The notes beneath the pieces were generated by a model. It was not told where the DNA came from and ran no database searches. It saw only the letters and a list, made by a program, of their open reading frames with translations. Below are positions 16,572 through 27,580 of a DNA stretch of 34,147 nt, in pieces. The position numbers and the translations under genes are program-made. This DNA comes from Lentzea indica (GTDB lineage: Bacteria > Actinomycetota > Actinomycetes > Mycobacteriales > Pseudonocardiaceae): contig NZ_VSRL01000078.1 of the NCBI RefSeq assembly GCF_012184385.1, positions 1 to 34,147 on the forward strand. The letters are read 5' to 3'. The first letter of the stretch is position 1, and each line of letters starts with the position of its first letter.

Positions 16572-17807
16572 GTGCGTGGCAACATCCGGACCGTGCAGAG
16601 GATGAGTGCGGACGTGGCCCGCAGGATCGCGCTGGGCGCGCAGGGTTTCACCGACCTGAGGCCGTCGGCGGCCACGCGCAGGCACCTGCAAAGGGTGCTG
16701 TCACGCGTGCAGCTGTTGCAGATCGACTCCGTGAACGTGGCGGTGCGCGCGCACTACATGCCGCTGTTCTCGCGCCTGGGCGCCTACGAGCCGGCACTGC
16801 TGGACGAGGCCGCGTGGACGCACTCTTCGCGCAAGCCCCGCATGCTGGTGGAAACCTGGGCCCACGAGGCGTCTCTGGTTCCGGTTCTCGACTGGCCGCT
16901 GTTCCACTCGGGCGCGAAGAAGCGCGGCTGGTGGCAGAACTACCAGACGATCCTCGAACGTTCGCCCCAGCTCGTCGACGAGGTCCTGGCCGCGGTGAAG
17001 GAGCTCGGCCCGATCGGCGCCGGCACCCTGGAGAAGGCCCTGATGGGCGACTCCGGCCGTTCGAAGGGCCCGTGGTGGGACTGGTCAGAGGTCAAGCGGG
17101 TGTGCGAGGTGCTGTTCGGCGTCGGTGTTCTGACCACGGGGACCCGTCGCGGCTTCGAGCGTTTGTACGACCTGACCGAGCGCGTCATCCCGTCGGACGT
17201 CCTGGCCCAGACGTGGACGCCTGAATCGGGCGCGCGCGAGCTGATCACGCGTTCTGCTGTGGCACTGGGTGTCGCGACCGAACCTGACCTGCGCGACTAC
17301 TACCGCCTCGACCCGCGCCGCTCGCAGGCCGCGGTGGCCTCGCTGGTGGAGGACGGCGTCCTGGAACCGGTGTCGGTCGACGGCTGGCGTGCCGTCGGCT
17401 ATCGGCACGTCGACGCGAAGGCGCCGCGCAGGGTCGTCGGACGGGCGTTGCTGTGCCCGTTCGACCCGCTGATCTGGGAACGGGCGCGCACCGAGCGGAT
17501 CTTCGGGTTCCGGTACCGCATCGAGATCTACGTGCCGGAGCCCCGCCGGGTGTACGGCTACTACGTGTTCCCGTTCCTGCTGGACGGGCAGCTGGTAGCG
17601 CGTGTGGACCTGAAGGCCGACAGGGCGGCAGGGGTGCTGCGCGTGCAGTCGGCGTTCGCGGAGGACGGTGTCGAGCGCGGGCGGGTAGCTCCTGAGCTCG
17701 CTGGGGAGCTGAAGCACATGGCCGAGTGGCTGGGGCTGGAGGACGTGCTCGTGGTGCGGAAGGGCGATCTGGCTGCCGAACTGGCGGCAGCCGTCGCGAC
17801 CAACTGA
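16572..17807 (+). CDS. YcaQ-family DNA glycosylase (winged-helix DNA-binding protein)
   Basis: 411 residues from GTG 16572; GTG 16593 and ATG 16602 are also possible, and family similarity starts at SADVARRIALGAQGF just after the ATG. The block LLQIDSVNVAVRAHYMPLFSRLG contains the QxD motif (here QID) that is catalytic in E. coli YcaQ/AlkX, a glycosylase that unhooks interstrand crosslinks and removes N7-alkylguanine. Winged-helix segments follow (DYYRLDPRRSQAAVASLVEDGVLEPV) with the C-terminal RIEIYVPEPRRVYGYYVFPFLL typical of the family. Related Streptomyces proteins (AlkZ-type) give self-resistance to DNA-alkylating natural products, so self-resistance is possible but not shown. Its stop is five bases from the convergent TPR gene. 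Confidence 0.85.
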   Translation: MRGNIRTVQRMSADVARRIALGAQGFTDLRPSAATRRHLQRVLSRVQLLQIDSVNVAVRAHYMPLFSRLGAYEPALLDEAAWTHSSRKPRMLVETWAHEASLVPVLDWPLFHSGAKKRGWWQNYQTILERSPQLVDEVLAAVKELGPIGAGTLEKALMGDSGRSKGPWWDWSEVKRVCEVLFGVGVLTTGTRRGFERLYDLTERVIPSDVLAQTWTPESGARELITRSAVALGVATEPDLRDYYRLDPRRSQAAVASLVEDGVLEPVSVDGWRAVGYRHVDAKAPRRVVGRALLCPFDPLIWERARTERIFGFRYRIEIYVPEPRRVYGYYVFPFLLDGQLVARVDLKADRAAGVLRVQSAFAEDGVERGRVAPELAGELKHMAEWLGLEDVLVVRKGDLAAELAAAVATN

Positions 17808-17812
17808 CAAGA

Positions 17813-20282
<2,470 letters not shown>

Positions 20283-20376
20283 CCGCGTGCTGCCCGGCCG
20301 CTGGAGGTGCCCCAACCGTCCGGTACGCGGACGCCGCGGGTGGATGCACCCGCGGCCGTCACGTTGTCTGTCGCAC

Positions 20377-22629
20377 TCACTGCGCGGGAGCCGCCTCAGC
20401 AGCCTCGGTGGCCTCGACGGCCTCCGGGGCGTCAGCCGGCTTCGCTTCCGCGGCGTCGTCATCCGACACGACGATCAGGCTGATCTTGCCGCGCTGGTCG
20501 ATGTCGGCGATCTCGACGCGGAGCTTGTCGCCGACCTTGACGACGTCCTCCACCTTCGCGATGCGCTTGCCGTTGCCCAGCTTGGAGATGTGGACGAGAC
20601 CGTCCTTGCCGGGCAGCAGCGAGACGAACGCGCCGAACGCCGCGGTCTTCACCACGGTGCCCAGGAAGCGCTCGCCGACCTTCGGCAGCTGCGGGTTCGC
20701 GATCGCGTTGATCATGCCGATCGCGGCCTCGGCCGAGGGGCCGTCCGCCGCACCGACGTAGATCGTGCCGTCGTCCTCGATGGAGATGTCGGCACCGGTC
20801 TGCTCGGTGATCGAGTTGATCATCTTGCCCTTCGGGCCGATGACCTCGCCGATCTTGTCGGTCGGGATCTTGACCGACGTGACGCGCGGCGCGAAGGCGC
20901 TCATCTCGTCCGGGTCGGCGATGGCCTCGGCCATGACCTCCAGGATCGTGTAACGAGCGTCGCGTGCCTGGCCGAGAGCCTGCGCGAGGACCTCGGACGG
21001 GATGCCGTCGAGCTTCGTGTCGAGCTGCAGCGCCGTCACGAACTCCTTGGTGCCTGCGACCTTGAAGTCCATGTCGCCGAACGCGTCCTCGGCACCGAGG
21101 ATGTCGGTCAGCGCCACGTAGCGGGTCTCACCGTCGACCTCGTCGGACACGAGGCCCATCGCGATGCCGGAGACCGGCGCCTTCAGCGGGACACCCGCGT
21201 TCAGCAGCGACATGGTGGACGCGCAGACCGAGCCCATCGACGTCGAGCCGTTGGAGCTCAGCGCCTCGGACACCTGGCGGATCGCGTACGGGAACTCGTC
21301 GCGCTTGGGCAGCACGGGCATGATCGCCCGCTCGGCCAGCGCGCCGTGGCCGATCTCGCGGCGCTTCGGCGAACCCACGCGGCCGGTCTCACCGGTCGAG
21401 TAGGGCGGGAAGTTGTAGTGGTGCAGGTAGCGCTTGTGCGTCTCGGGAGACAGCGAGTCGATCTGCTGCTCCATGCGCAGCATGTTCAGCGTGGTGACAC
21501 CCAGGATCTGGGTCTCGCCGCGCTCGAACAGCGCCGAGCCGTGCGTCCTCGGGATCACGGCCACCTCGGCACCCAGGTCGCGGATGTCGGTGAGGCCACG
21601 GCCGTCGATGCGGACCTTGTCGCGCAGGATCCGCTGGCGGACGAGCTTCTTGGTCAGCGAGCGGAACGCGGCGCCGACCTCCTTCTCACGACCCTCGAAC
21701 TGCTCGGCCAGCTTGTCCAGCGTGGCGGCCTTGATCTCGTCGAGCTTGTCCTCGCGGTCGTGCTTGCCCGCGATGGTCAGCGCCTGAGCAAGCTCACCGG
21801 ACGCGGCCTGCTCGACGGCCTCGAACGCGTCGGCCTGGTAGGCCGGGTACGTCGGGTACTCACCGGTCTCCTTGGCGGCGACCTGCGCGAGCTGCGCCTG
21901 CGCCTCGCAGAGGACCTTGATGAACGGCTTGGCGGCCTCGAGACCAGCCGCGACGACCTCCTCGGTGGGGGCGACAGCGCCCTCGCCGATCAGGTCGATC
22001 ACGTTCTCGGTGGCCTCGGCCTCGACCATCATGATCGCGACGTCGCCGGAGGCGACCACGCGGCCCGCGACGACCATGTCGAACACGGCCTTCTCGAGCT
22101 GCTCGTGGGTCGGGAACGCCACCCACTGGCCCTCGATGAGCGCCACGCGGACGCCACCGATCGGGCCGGAGAACGGCAGGCCGGCGAGCTGCGTCGACGC
22201 GGACGCGGCGTTGATCGCCACGACGTCGTACAGGTCGGCCGGGTTCAGGCTCATGACCGTGATGACGACCTGGATCTCGTTGCGAAGACCGTCCACGAAG
22301 GACGGGCGCAGCGGACGGTCGATCAGGCGGCAGGTCAGGATGGCGTCCGTGCTGGGACGGCCCTCACGCCGGAAGAACGAGCCGGGGATGCGGCCCGCGG
22401 CGTACATGCGCTCCTCGACGTCCACCGTGAGGGGGAAGAAGTCGAAGTGTTCCTTGGGCTGCTTCGACGCCGTGGTGGCGGAGAGCAGCATCGTCTCGTC
22501 GTCCAGGTACGCGACCACGCTTCCGGCGGCCTGACGCGCGAGGCGCCCGGTCTCGAAGCGGATCGTGCGCGAGCCGAACTTGCCGTTGTCGATAACGGCA
22601 GTCGCCTCGTGGACCTCGATGTCCGTCAT
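20377..22629 (-). CDS. pnp: Polynucleotide phosphorylase (PNPase/GpsI)
   Basis: 750 residues, the normal length. Phosphorolytic 3'-5' exoribonuclease, also able to add nucleotides, with two RNase PH-like cores, a KH domain ([15 protein letters not shown]) and an S1 domain ([26 protein letters not shown]), then an acidic alanine/glutamate-rich tail ([15 protein letters not shown]). [29 protein letters not shown] and [13 protein letters not shown] mark the second catalytic core, shown here in part. ATG 22629 has GAGGAG ten bases upstream. The leader carries an Actino-pnp RNA element and two hairpins, so expression is probably controlled after transcription. Its stop overlaps the frame of a possible start of the M16 peptidase gene. 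It forms the classic rpsO-pnp pair. Confidence 0.97.
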   Translation of the reverse strand: MTDIEVHEATAVIDNGKFGSRTIRFETGRLARQAAGSVVAYLDDETMLLSATTASKQPKEHFDFFPLTVDVEERMYAAGRIPGSFFRREGRPSTDAILTCRLIDRPLRPSFVDGLRNEIQVVITVMSLNPADLYDVVAINAASASTQLAGLPFSGPIGGVRVALIEGQWVAFPTHEQLEKAVFDMVVAGRVVASGDVAIMMVEAEATENVIDLIGEGAVAPTEEVVAAGLEAAKPFIKVLCEAQAQLAQVAAKETGEYPTYPAYQADAFEAVEQAASGELAQALTIAGKHDREDKLDEIKAATLDKLAEQFEGREKEVGAAFRSLTKKLVRQRILRDKVRIDGRGLTDIRDLGAEVAVIPRTHGSALFERGETQILGVTTLNMLRMEQQIDSLSPETHKRYLHHYNFPPYSTGETGRVGSPKRREIGHGALAERAIMPVLPKRDEFPYAIRQVSEALSSNGSTSMGSVCASTMSLLNAGVPLKAPVSGIAMGLVSDEVDGETRYVALTDILGAEDAFGDMDFKVAGTKEFVTALQLDTKLDGIPSEVLAQALGQARDARYTILEVMAEAIADPDEMSAFAPRVTSVKIPTDKIGEVIGPKGKMINSITEQTGADISIEDDGTIYVGAADGPSAEAAIGMINAIANPQLPKVGERFLGTVVKTAAFGAFVSLLPGKDGLVHISKLGNGKRIAKVEDVVKVGDKLRVEIADIDQRGKISLIVVSDDDAAEAKPADAPEAVEATEAAEAAPAQ

Positions 22630-22678
22630 TTACTTGTTACTCCTCGTCTTTTGGACACCGCACACGCGTCTTGACGAG

Positions 22679-22756
22679 GCCGGTCTTCGATCGAAGTCCC
22701 CTGGGGCACTGCCAGCGATTGTCTTGGCAACCAGGGGGCCACTACCGAGGACCGGC
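22679..22756 (-). promoter_or_regulatory. Actino-pnp RNA element in the pnp leader
   Basis: On the minus strand the outer helix is GCCGGTC (plus-strand bases 22679-22685) paired with GACCGGC (22750-22756). Inside, CCCCTGG (22698-22704) pairs with CCAGGGG (22731-22737), and TGCCA (22710-22714) with TGGCA (22725-22729); CTTCGATCGAAG (22685-22696) is a side palindrome. A structured RNA of this kind upstream of actinobacterial pnp is known as the Actino-pnp motif (Rfam). The match is by position and helix pattern; I could not run a covariance model. It ends about 50 nt before the pnp start. Confidence 0.7.
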
Positions 22757-22800
22757 GAAAACTGCTTCGCGCGATGCGGGCCCTGTTTTGTTCCTCTTTG

Positions 22801-22826
22801 CAGCCAGGCAACTGTGTACCTGGCTG
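22801..22826 (-). promoter_or_regulatory. Second hairpin in the rpsO-pnp spacer
   Basis: CAGCCAGG (22801-22808) and CCTGGCTG (22819-22826) form an 8-bp stem with a 10-nt loop, just downstream of the long palindrome in the transcript. It may be part of an RNase III processing region, as described for the rpsO-pnp spacer of Streptomyces. Confidence 0.5.
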
Positions 22827-22830
22827 GTAC

Positions 22831-22868
22831 GCCGAGGGGGAGTGACCGGCCGGTCACTCCCCCTCGGC
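22831..22868 (-). terminator. 38-nt perfect palindrome after rpsO (terminator or RNase III site)
   Basis: GCCGAGGGGGAGTGACCGG (22831-22849) is followed without a gap by its exact reverse complement (22850-22868). As RNA it folds into about a 17-bp helix with a GGCC loop, five bases after the rpsO stop. There is no T-run. It can partly terminate rpsO transcripts or be cut by RNase III so that pnp is expressed separately. Confidence 0.7.
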
Positions 22869-22873
22869 AAGTA

Positions 22874-23143
22874 TCACCTGCGCAGACCGAGTCGCTGGAT
22901 CAGCGAGCGGTAGCGGTTGATGTCCACCTTGGTCAGGTAGTTCAGCAGACGGCGGCGACGGCCGACCATCAGCAGAAGACCACGGCGGGAGTGGTGGTCG
23001 TGCTTGTGCTGCTTGAGGTGCTCCGTGAGGTCAGCGATGCGCTTGCTCAGCAGGGCGACCTGCGCCTCGGTCGAGCCGGTGTCGCTGTCGTGCAGACCGT
23101 ACTCACCGAGGATGGACTTCTTCTGATCCGTGGACAGTGCCAC
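22874..23143 (-). CDS. rpsO: 30S ribosomal protein S15
   Basis: 89 residues, standard length. S15 binds 16S rRNA at the central domain junction in early 30S assembly. The sequence has the family signature [24 protein letters not shown] and [21 protein letters not shown], with the conserved [12 protein letters not shown]-contact helix-loop. GTG 23143 has AGGAG nine bases upstream. The leader (about 100 nt from a TAACCT box near 23261) contains a GGTCCGTG/CACGGACC hairpin that may serve S15 autoregulation. Downstream the 38-nt palindrome and the Actino-pnp element lead into pnp. Confidence 0.97.
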   Translation of the reverse strand: MALSTDQKKSILGEYGLHDSDTGSTEAQVALLSKRIADLTEHLKQHKHDHHSRRGLLLMVGRRRRLLNYLTKVDINRYRSLIQRLGLRR

Positions 23144-23167
23144 TAGGTACTTCTCCTACTTCGTTCA

Positions 23168-23232
23168 GGTCCGTGCGGCCCCACGCCCGCCGAATTGCTG
23201 GCCGGGGTAGCCGGTACTGGCCGCCACGGACC
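23168..23232 (-). promoter_or_regulatory. Candidate leader hairpin of rpsO
   Basis: GGTCCGTG (23168-23175) pairs with CACGGACC (23225-23232), and CGGCC (23176-23180) with GGCCG (23219-23223) after a one-base bulge, giving 13 bp under a large loop. S15 is known to repress its own mRNA in several phyla through leader RNAs of unrelated shape. A role here is inferred from position. The region of 128 bp between LigT and rpsO holds no gene. Confidence 0.4.
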
Positions 23233-23271
23233 GCAGCCAGACCCAACTGCGAAGGTTATCAGGCACGGAGC

Positions 23272-23718
23272 TCAGCGGCGCGCTGACGTGCGCAACCCCA
23301 CCCGTGCGACAGGCGTGTGGGCACCATCGGCGCTGCTCACGAGCACCGCTTCCGACGGCTGCCACGGGCTGCTCAGGAAGGCTGGCATCGGCTGACCCCG
23401 GTACCCGTACGCCACCGTCAGGTGCGCTTTCCAATTGTCGTTCGCACCCGCTGCTCTTGCCAACTGATTTAAGTCGCCGTCTATTCCGATCCAGAGGATC
23501 CGGCCCCGGAAGTCGCCGAAGTTCTTCAGCCGGATTTCGGGCACCTCGTGGCCCTCGAGCGCCTTGAACCGTTCCTCATCTGCGGACTCGCCGTGGAAGC
23601 AGAGCGTGATGTGCCACTTCTCCGGCTCCGTCCACTCCATCTCCAGCGTGCGGTCGAGCACGGCCTCGAGCTCGTCGACCACCTGCTGGGGCGGGTACAG
23701 GGCGGTGAAGAACTTCAC
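23272..23718 (-). CDS. 2'-5' RNA ligase/2',3'-cyclic phosphodiesterase family protein (LigT/ThpR-like)
   Basis: 148 residues. The two HxT motifs of the 2H phosphoesterase superfamily are HITL with H36 and HLTV with H100, set in WHITLCFHG and KAHLTVAYGYRG. Members open 2',3'-cyclic phosphates or join 2'-5' RNA ends; the in vivo substrate is unclear. The protein is shorter than typical ThpR (about 180). GTG 23718 overlaps the TGA of the XRE gene as GTGA, so the two genes are coupled. A separate rpsO promoter lies beyond its stop. Confidence 0.85.
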   Translation of the reverse strand: MKFFTALYPPQQVVDELEAVLDRTLEMEWTEPEKWHITLCFHGESADEERFKALEGHEVPEIRLKNFGDFRGRILWIGIDGDLNQLARAAGANDNWKAHLTVAYGYRGQPMPAFLSSPWQPSEAVLVSSADGAHTPVARVGLRTSARR

Positions 23719-24194
23719 CGGATGGCGGCCCGGATGGCTCGGCGGAACAGCTCGGCGATCGCCGGGAAGTCCTCGTGCAGCATGTCCGCTGCCTGCTGGA
23801 GCTCGGTGCGGTCGGCGACGCGGCGCAGCACCGGGTACGCGACGCTCTCGTCGCCGTTGACCGGCAGCGAGTCGCGGGACACGGTCGGCTTGGACTCGCG
23901 CACGTCGTCGAGCGCCCGCTGCAACGCCTCCGGTGCCCCGGTCGCCACGTCCGGCGTGAGCACCTTGCGCTCCAGCATGATCATCCGTGCGAGCACGGAC
24001 GGGTTGCCGATCTTGGCACGGCGGCCGCTCATCACCTGGCTGAGCATCGGCGCGCTGATCCCCAGCACGTCGGCGAGCTGCGCCTGGGACACGTTGAAGG
24101 CCACGACCAAGCGGCGCACCCGGTCACCCAGAGGCTCCCCGTACCACTCCCTTTGCAGGGCGAGGTTGCGCTGAACGATCTTGTGGTCCTCCAC
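23715..24194 (-). CDS. XRE-family helix-turn-helix protein
   Basis: 159 residues from GTG 24194, with GAGAGG five bases upstream. The N-terminal helix-turn-helix (about 30-65) contains FNVSQAQLADVLGISAPMLSQVMSGRRAKIGNP, an XRE/Cro-type motif quoted here as FNVSQAQLADVLGISAP plus MLSQVMSGRRAKIGNP. The remainder is helical with an AELFRRAIRAAIR end and no recognised effector domain. It is coupled to the LigT-like gene and could regulate that pair. A longer frame to 24230 is less likely because the ribosome-binding site supports the internal GTG. Confidence 0.85.
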   Translation of the reverse strand: MEDHKIVQRNLALQREWYGEPLGDRVRRLVVAFNVSQAQLADVLGISAPMLSQVMSGRRAKIGNPSVLARMIMLERKVLTPDVATGAPEALQRALDDVRESKPTVSRDSLPVNGDESVAYPVLRRVADRTELQQAADMLHEDFPAIAELFRRAIRAAIR

Positions 24195-24278
24195 CTTGGC
24201 CTCTCCCGTAGCCCGTACTCCGACCAGCATCCTGCCAGCCTGTGGACGCCCCCACGCCCGCTTCGCGCAATCTGACGG

Positions 24279-25211
24279 TCACGACTCGGTCAGCAGTTCC
24301 CTCGTTCGGTCTACATCTCGGTGCATTTGTTCGAGAAGTGCCTCGACGGAGTCGAACTTCACCATCTCGCGCAGCCGGTCGACGAAGTCGACGGCGACCC
24401 GCTGCCCGTAGTAATCCTCGTCCACGTCCAGCACGAACGCCTCGACCCGCCGCTCCCGCCCGGAGAACGTCGGGTTCGTCCCCACGCTGACCGCGGCCTT
24501 GAGCTTCTTGCCTTTCGAGTCGGTGAACCAGCACGCGTAAATGCCGTCGGCCGGAACAGCGGCGAACTTGGGCGTCGAGAGGTTGGCGGTCGGGAACCCC
24601 AGATCCTTCCCGCGCCCATCTCCTTTAACGACAATCCCCTCCAGGCGATGCGGCCGGCCCAGCGCTTCCGCCGCCGCCTTCACGTCTCCGGCGTCGATGC
24701 ACGCCCGGATGTAGGTGGACGAGTACGTCACCTCGTCAGCGGACACCAGATCAGCCCCCTCGGTCACGAATCCGAACCGCTGCCCGAGCTGGCGCAGCAA
24801 CGCGACGTTACCCAACGCCTTGTGCCCGAAGGTGAAGTTCTCACCCACCACGACAGCCGCGGCGTGCAGCTTCTCGACGAGCACCTCGTGCACGAACTCG
24901 TCCGCGGGCATGCGGGACGTCTCGAGGCTGAACGGCACCACGACGAAGTGGTCGACGCCCAGCTCCTCGACCAGCTCTGCCCTGCGCCGCAGCGTGGTGA
25001 GCTGCGCAGGGTGGCTGCCGGGGCGGACCACCTCGGAGGGATGGGGGTCGAAGGTCATCAGCACGCTCGGCAGACCGCGCTGCTCAGCGAGGTCCACGGC
25101 ACGCCCGATGAGGGCCTGGTGGCCTTTGTGGACACCGTCGAACACCCCGATGGTCACCACGCAGCGGCCCCAGCCGCCGGGAAGGTGATCTAGTCCGCGC
25201 CAGCGTTGCAC
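24279..25211 (-). CDS. ribF: Bifunctional riboflavin kinase/FAD synthetase
   Basis: 310 residues from GTG 25211, typical length. The N-terminal FAD synthetase domain has the nucleotidyl-transferase motif GVFDGVHKGH (residues 22-31) and later a TYSSTYIR segment; the C-terminal riboflavin kinase domain has DLGFPTANL and DGIYACWFTD with VSVGTNPTF. It makes FMN and FAD from riboflavin and ATP. The longer frame to 25616 lies across truB and is not used. TAGGCT (25219-25224) ends seven bases before the GTG, so the mRNA may be leaderless even though truB is only 35 bp upstream. The truB-ribF order is conserved in actinobacteria. Confidence 0.95.
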   Translation of the reverse strand: MQRWRGLDHLPGGWGRCVVTIGVFDGVHKGHQALIGRAVDLAEQRGLPSVLMTFDPHPSEVVRPGSHPAQLTTLRRRAELVEELGVDHFVVVPFSLETSRMPADEFVHEVLVEKLHAAAVVVGENFTFGHKALGNVALLRQLGQRFGFVTEGADLVSADEVTYSSTYIRACIDAGDVKAAAEALGRPHRLEGIVVKGDGRGKDLGFPTANLSTPKFAAVPADGIYACWFTDSKGKKLKAAVSVGTNPTFSGRERRVEAFVLDVDEDYYGQRVAVDFVDRLREMVKFDSVEALLEQMHRDVDRTRELLTES

Positions 25212-25218
25212 GGTGATC

Positions 25219-25224
25219 AGCCTA
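25219..25224 (-). promoter_or_regulatory. Leaderless-type -10 box of ribF
   Basis: TAGGCT on the minus strand ends seven bases before the ribF GTG at 25211, in the 35-bp gap after truB. No Shine-Dalgarno sequence is visible. Confidence 0.45.
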
Positions 25225-25246
25225 CGTCGGGTCACCGGTCGTGGCC

Positions 25247-26134
25247 TCACCCAGCCGGGCTGAGGACCACCACGGGCTTGCACGCGTCGCCCTCGTCCTT
25301 CGCCAGAGCGATGACGTGCCCGTCCGGTCCGAACACCCCGTAGGTGCCCTCGAACCCGCCCGCGCTCAGCCGCTGCCCGTGCGAAAGCGCAGAAGCCTCC
25401 ACCGGGTCGATCTCGCGGCGCGGGAACGCCGTGGCCACCGCGGCGTCCAGGTCCAGCGACAGGCCGGGCGTCTCCTCGAGCTGCTCCAAGGTCCTGGCCA
25501 CGCGGAGGTCGAACGGGCCGACCCTGGTGCGTCGCAAAGCGCCGAGGTGCCCGCCGACGCCCAGCGTGGCACCGAGGTCGCGGGCCAGCGCGCGCACGTA
25601 GGTGCCGGAGGAGCACTCGACCATCACGTCGAGCAGGACGGTCTTGTCCTCACGGCGCGTGAACAGCACGTCGAAGCGATGCACCGTGACCGGTCGTGCG
25701 GGGATCTCGACCTGCTCACCGGCGCGCACCCGTGCGTACGCGCGCTTGCCGTCGATCTTCACCGCGGACACGGCGGACGGCACCTGCTGGATAGGACCGG
25801 TCAGCTTCGCCACCTCGGCGGCGATCGCCTCGTCGGTGACCTCTGATGCGTCCACAGTGGACAGCACCTCGCCCTCGGCGTCGTCCGTGGTGGTGGACGC
25901 GCCGAGCACGATCGTCGCGAGGTAGGCCTTGCTGTCGAGCGCGAGATGACCGAGGAGCTTCGTCGCGCGTTCGATGCCGAGCACGAGCACGCCGGTCGCC
26001 ATCGGGTCGAGCGTGCCGGCGTGCCCGACCTTGCGCGTGCCGAGAATCCTGCGCACACGCGCCACCACGTCGTGCGAGGTCATGCCGTCCGGCTTGTCGA
26101 CGACGACCAGGCCCGGTGCAACAGAGGGTTTCAC
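25247..26134 (-). CDS. truB: tRNA pseudouridine(55) synthase
   Basis: 295 residues from GTG 26134. Catalyses uridine to pseudouridine at position 55 of tRNA. The motif GTLDPMATGVL carries the catalytic aspartate D43, preceded by VVDKPDGMTSHDV; the later SSGTYVRALARDLG is the conserved RNA-binding/active-site strand, and FPRREID with LSHGQRL begins the C-terminal PUA-like part. The start has no Shine-Dalgarno sequence; TAAGCT lies eight bases upstream. The MFS gene ends 11 bp upstream, so co-transcription is also possible. The longer TTG start at 26170 would overlap the MFS stop. Confidence 0.94.
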   Translation of the reverse strand: MKPSVAPGLVVVDKPDGMTSHDVVARVRRILGTRKVGHAGTLDPMATGVLVLGIERATKLLGHLALDSKAYLATIVLGASTTTDDAEGEVLSTVDASEVTDEAIAAEVAKLTGPIQQVPSAVSAVKIDGKRAYARVRAGEQVEIPARPVTVHRFDVLFTRREDKTVLLDVMVECSSGTYVRALARDLGATLGVGGHLGALRRTRVGPFDLRVARTLEQLEETPGLSLDLDAAVATAFPRREIDPVEASALSHGQRLSAGGFEGTYGVFGPDGHVIALAKDEGDACKPVVVLSPAG

Positions 26135-26145
26135 GGCGCGAAAGC

Positions 26146-27471
26146 TTAAGCGACGCGCAGAGCGTCCCAACGGCGGCGCCGCAACTGCACCGGCACCGTC
26201 TCACCACGCTCCTCTGCCGCGAACACGGCAGCACGCGCACGCCGCCACCACACGAGCATCCGCCAGCCGCCGAGCGCGAGCACGACGACGCAGAAGCTGA
26301 GCGCCACGCGGAAGGCCGCCTGCGGAGCGAGCAGCCCCTCGAGCAGGTCCAGCAGCACGCCGACACCCAGCGCGGCCACGGTCACCGCGAGGAAGCCACC
26401 GACGTTGACCAGCCCGCTCGCGGTGGACTGGCGGTGCGACGGGTTGTAGTCGCGCGCCAACGCGAACGCGACACCCGAGATCGGCCCGCCCACGGTCAGC
26501 ACGAGGAACACGACGGCGATGACCGGCACCGGCACGTGCCCGCCCGGCCACAGCAGCAGCACGCCCCACCCGGTGAACGCGAACGCCAGGAACCAGCCCG
26601 CGATCGGCATGCGCCACTCGGGGTTGCGCGAGAACAGCGCGCCGACGATCGGGCTCGCCACGATGCCGCCGATGACGAGCATTCCGAGCGTGGACGACGC
26701 CGCCTGGGCCGACATGCCCTGTGCTTGCACGAGGTACGGGTACCCCCACAACAGCCCGAGGACGGCCGGCGTCGACATGGTGCTGAAGTGCGCCCAGAAC
26801 CCGAGCCGGGTACCGGGCACGCTCCACGCCTGCCGCACCTTCGGCCAGATCTTCTTGAGCGGCACGGGTTCCGGCTTCGGCGCGACGAACCCGGCCGGCA
26901 CGTCGCGCACCCGAAGGAACGCCACGGCGGAGTAGCCAGCGGTGAGACCGCCCGCGATGACGAACGCCCACGTCCACCCGATCGAGCCGAGCATGAGCGT
27001 CAGCGGCACGGTGGCGACGAGGTTGCCGACACCGCCCAGCGCGGCCGTGACCGCGACGACGAGCGAGTACTGGCGCGGCGGGAAGTGCGCCGCCACGAGC
27101 CGGATCACGCTGATGAACGTCATCGCGTCGCCCATGCCGAGCACGGCCCGCGCCGCGAGCCCGAGCCCGTACGAGTCGGCGACGGCGAACAGGAGCTGGC
27201 CGGTGCCCATGAGCAACGCGGCCACGGTGAGGACCTTGCGCGGCCCGAAACGATCCACGAGCAGGCCGGTGGGAATCTGCATGAAGGCGTAAACACCGAT
27301 CTGCAGCACGGTGAACACACCGAGCTGAGCGGGTCCGAGCCCGAAGCGTTCGCTCGCCTCCAGCCCCGCCACGCCGAGCGTGGTGCGGTGGAAGAGGGCG
27401 GCGAAGTAGACGAAAACGGCGGTGGTCCAGATCAGCCACGAGGTTCGGGTGGCGCGATCGACCGGCGGCAC
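26146..27471 (-). CDS. MFS transporter
   Basis: 441 residues with about twelve hydrophobic spans. The loop 2-3 signature DRFGPRKVLTVAAL, within GLLVDRFGPRKV, follows the second helix, as in major facilitator proteins. The central loop between helices 6 and 7 (RVRDVPAGFVAPKPEPVPLKK) is short, and the C-terminal tail is basic (RRRRWDALRVA). It resembles NarK/OFA-like or drug/metabolite MFS porters, but the substrate cannot be read. GTG 27471 has GGGAGAG seven bases upstream. The AT-rich stretch 27505-27545 before it probably holds the promoter. The truB gene begins 11 bp after its stop. Confidence 0.88.
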   Translation of the reverse strand: MPPVDRATRTSWLIWTTAVFVYFAALFHRTTLGVAGLEASERFGLGPAQLGVFTVLQIGVYAFMQIPTGLLVDRFGPRKVLTVAALLMGTGQLLFAVADSYGLGLAARAVLGMGDAMTFISVIRLVAAHFPPRQYSLVVAVTAALGGVGNLVATVPLTLMLGSIGWTWAFVIAGGLTAGYSAVAFLRVRDVPAGFVAPKPEPVPLKKIWPKVRQAWSVPGTRLGFWAHFSTMSTPAVLGLLWGYPYLVQAQGMSAQAASSTLGMLVIGGIVASPIVGALFSRNPEWRMPIAGWFLAFAFTGWGVLLLWPGGHVPVPVIAVVFLVLTVGGPISGVAFALARDYNPSHRQSTASGLVNVGGFLAVTVAALGVGVLLDLLEGLLAPQAAFRVALSFCVVVLALGGWRMLVWWRRARAAVFAAEERGETVPVQLRRRRWDALRVA

Positions 27472-27504
27472 GGCGGCACTCTCCCAGGTCGGAGGCGGGT
27501 GGAT

Positions 27505-27545
27505 ATTAGTTACATCGCCTAAACAACCTTCTTGGTAACGATTTC
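27505..27545 (-). promoter_or_regulatory. AT-rich promoter-like region of the MFS gene
   Basis: Against a GC-rich background this stretch holds TTGTTT and TAATAT on the minus strand at non-ideal spacing (12 bp) and a weak dyad, GTTAC (27509-27513) and GTAAC (27535-27539). It lies 34 bp or more upstream of the MFS start. I cannot define exact promoter boxes. Confidence 0.3.
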
Positions 27546-27556
27546 ATGCCGTGAGG

Positions 27557-27577
27557 TCGAACACAGCATCCGTTCGA
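27557..27577 (-). terminator. Weak hairpin after dinF
   Basis: TCGAAC (27557-27562) and GTTCGA (27572-27577) form a 6-bp stem with a 9-nt loop, starting four bases after the dinF stop. No T-run. It may only partly stop transcription. Confidence 0.3.
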
Positions 27578-27580
27578 GCG

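Noticed and set aside
25846-27522. A 558-codon open frame on the plus strand
   Set aside because: Antisense to truB and the MFS gene; highly basic low-complexity translation.
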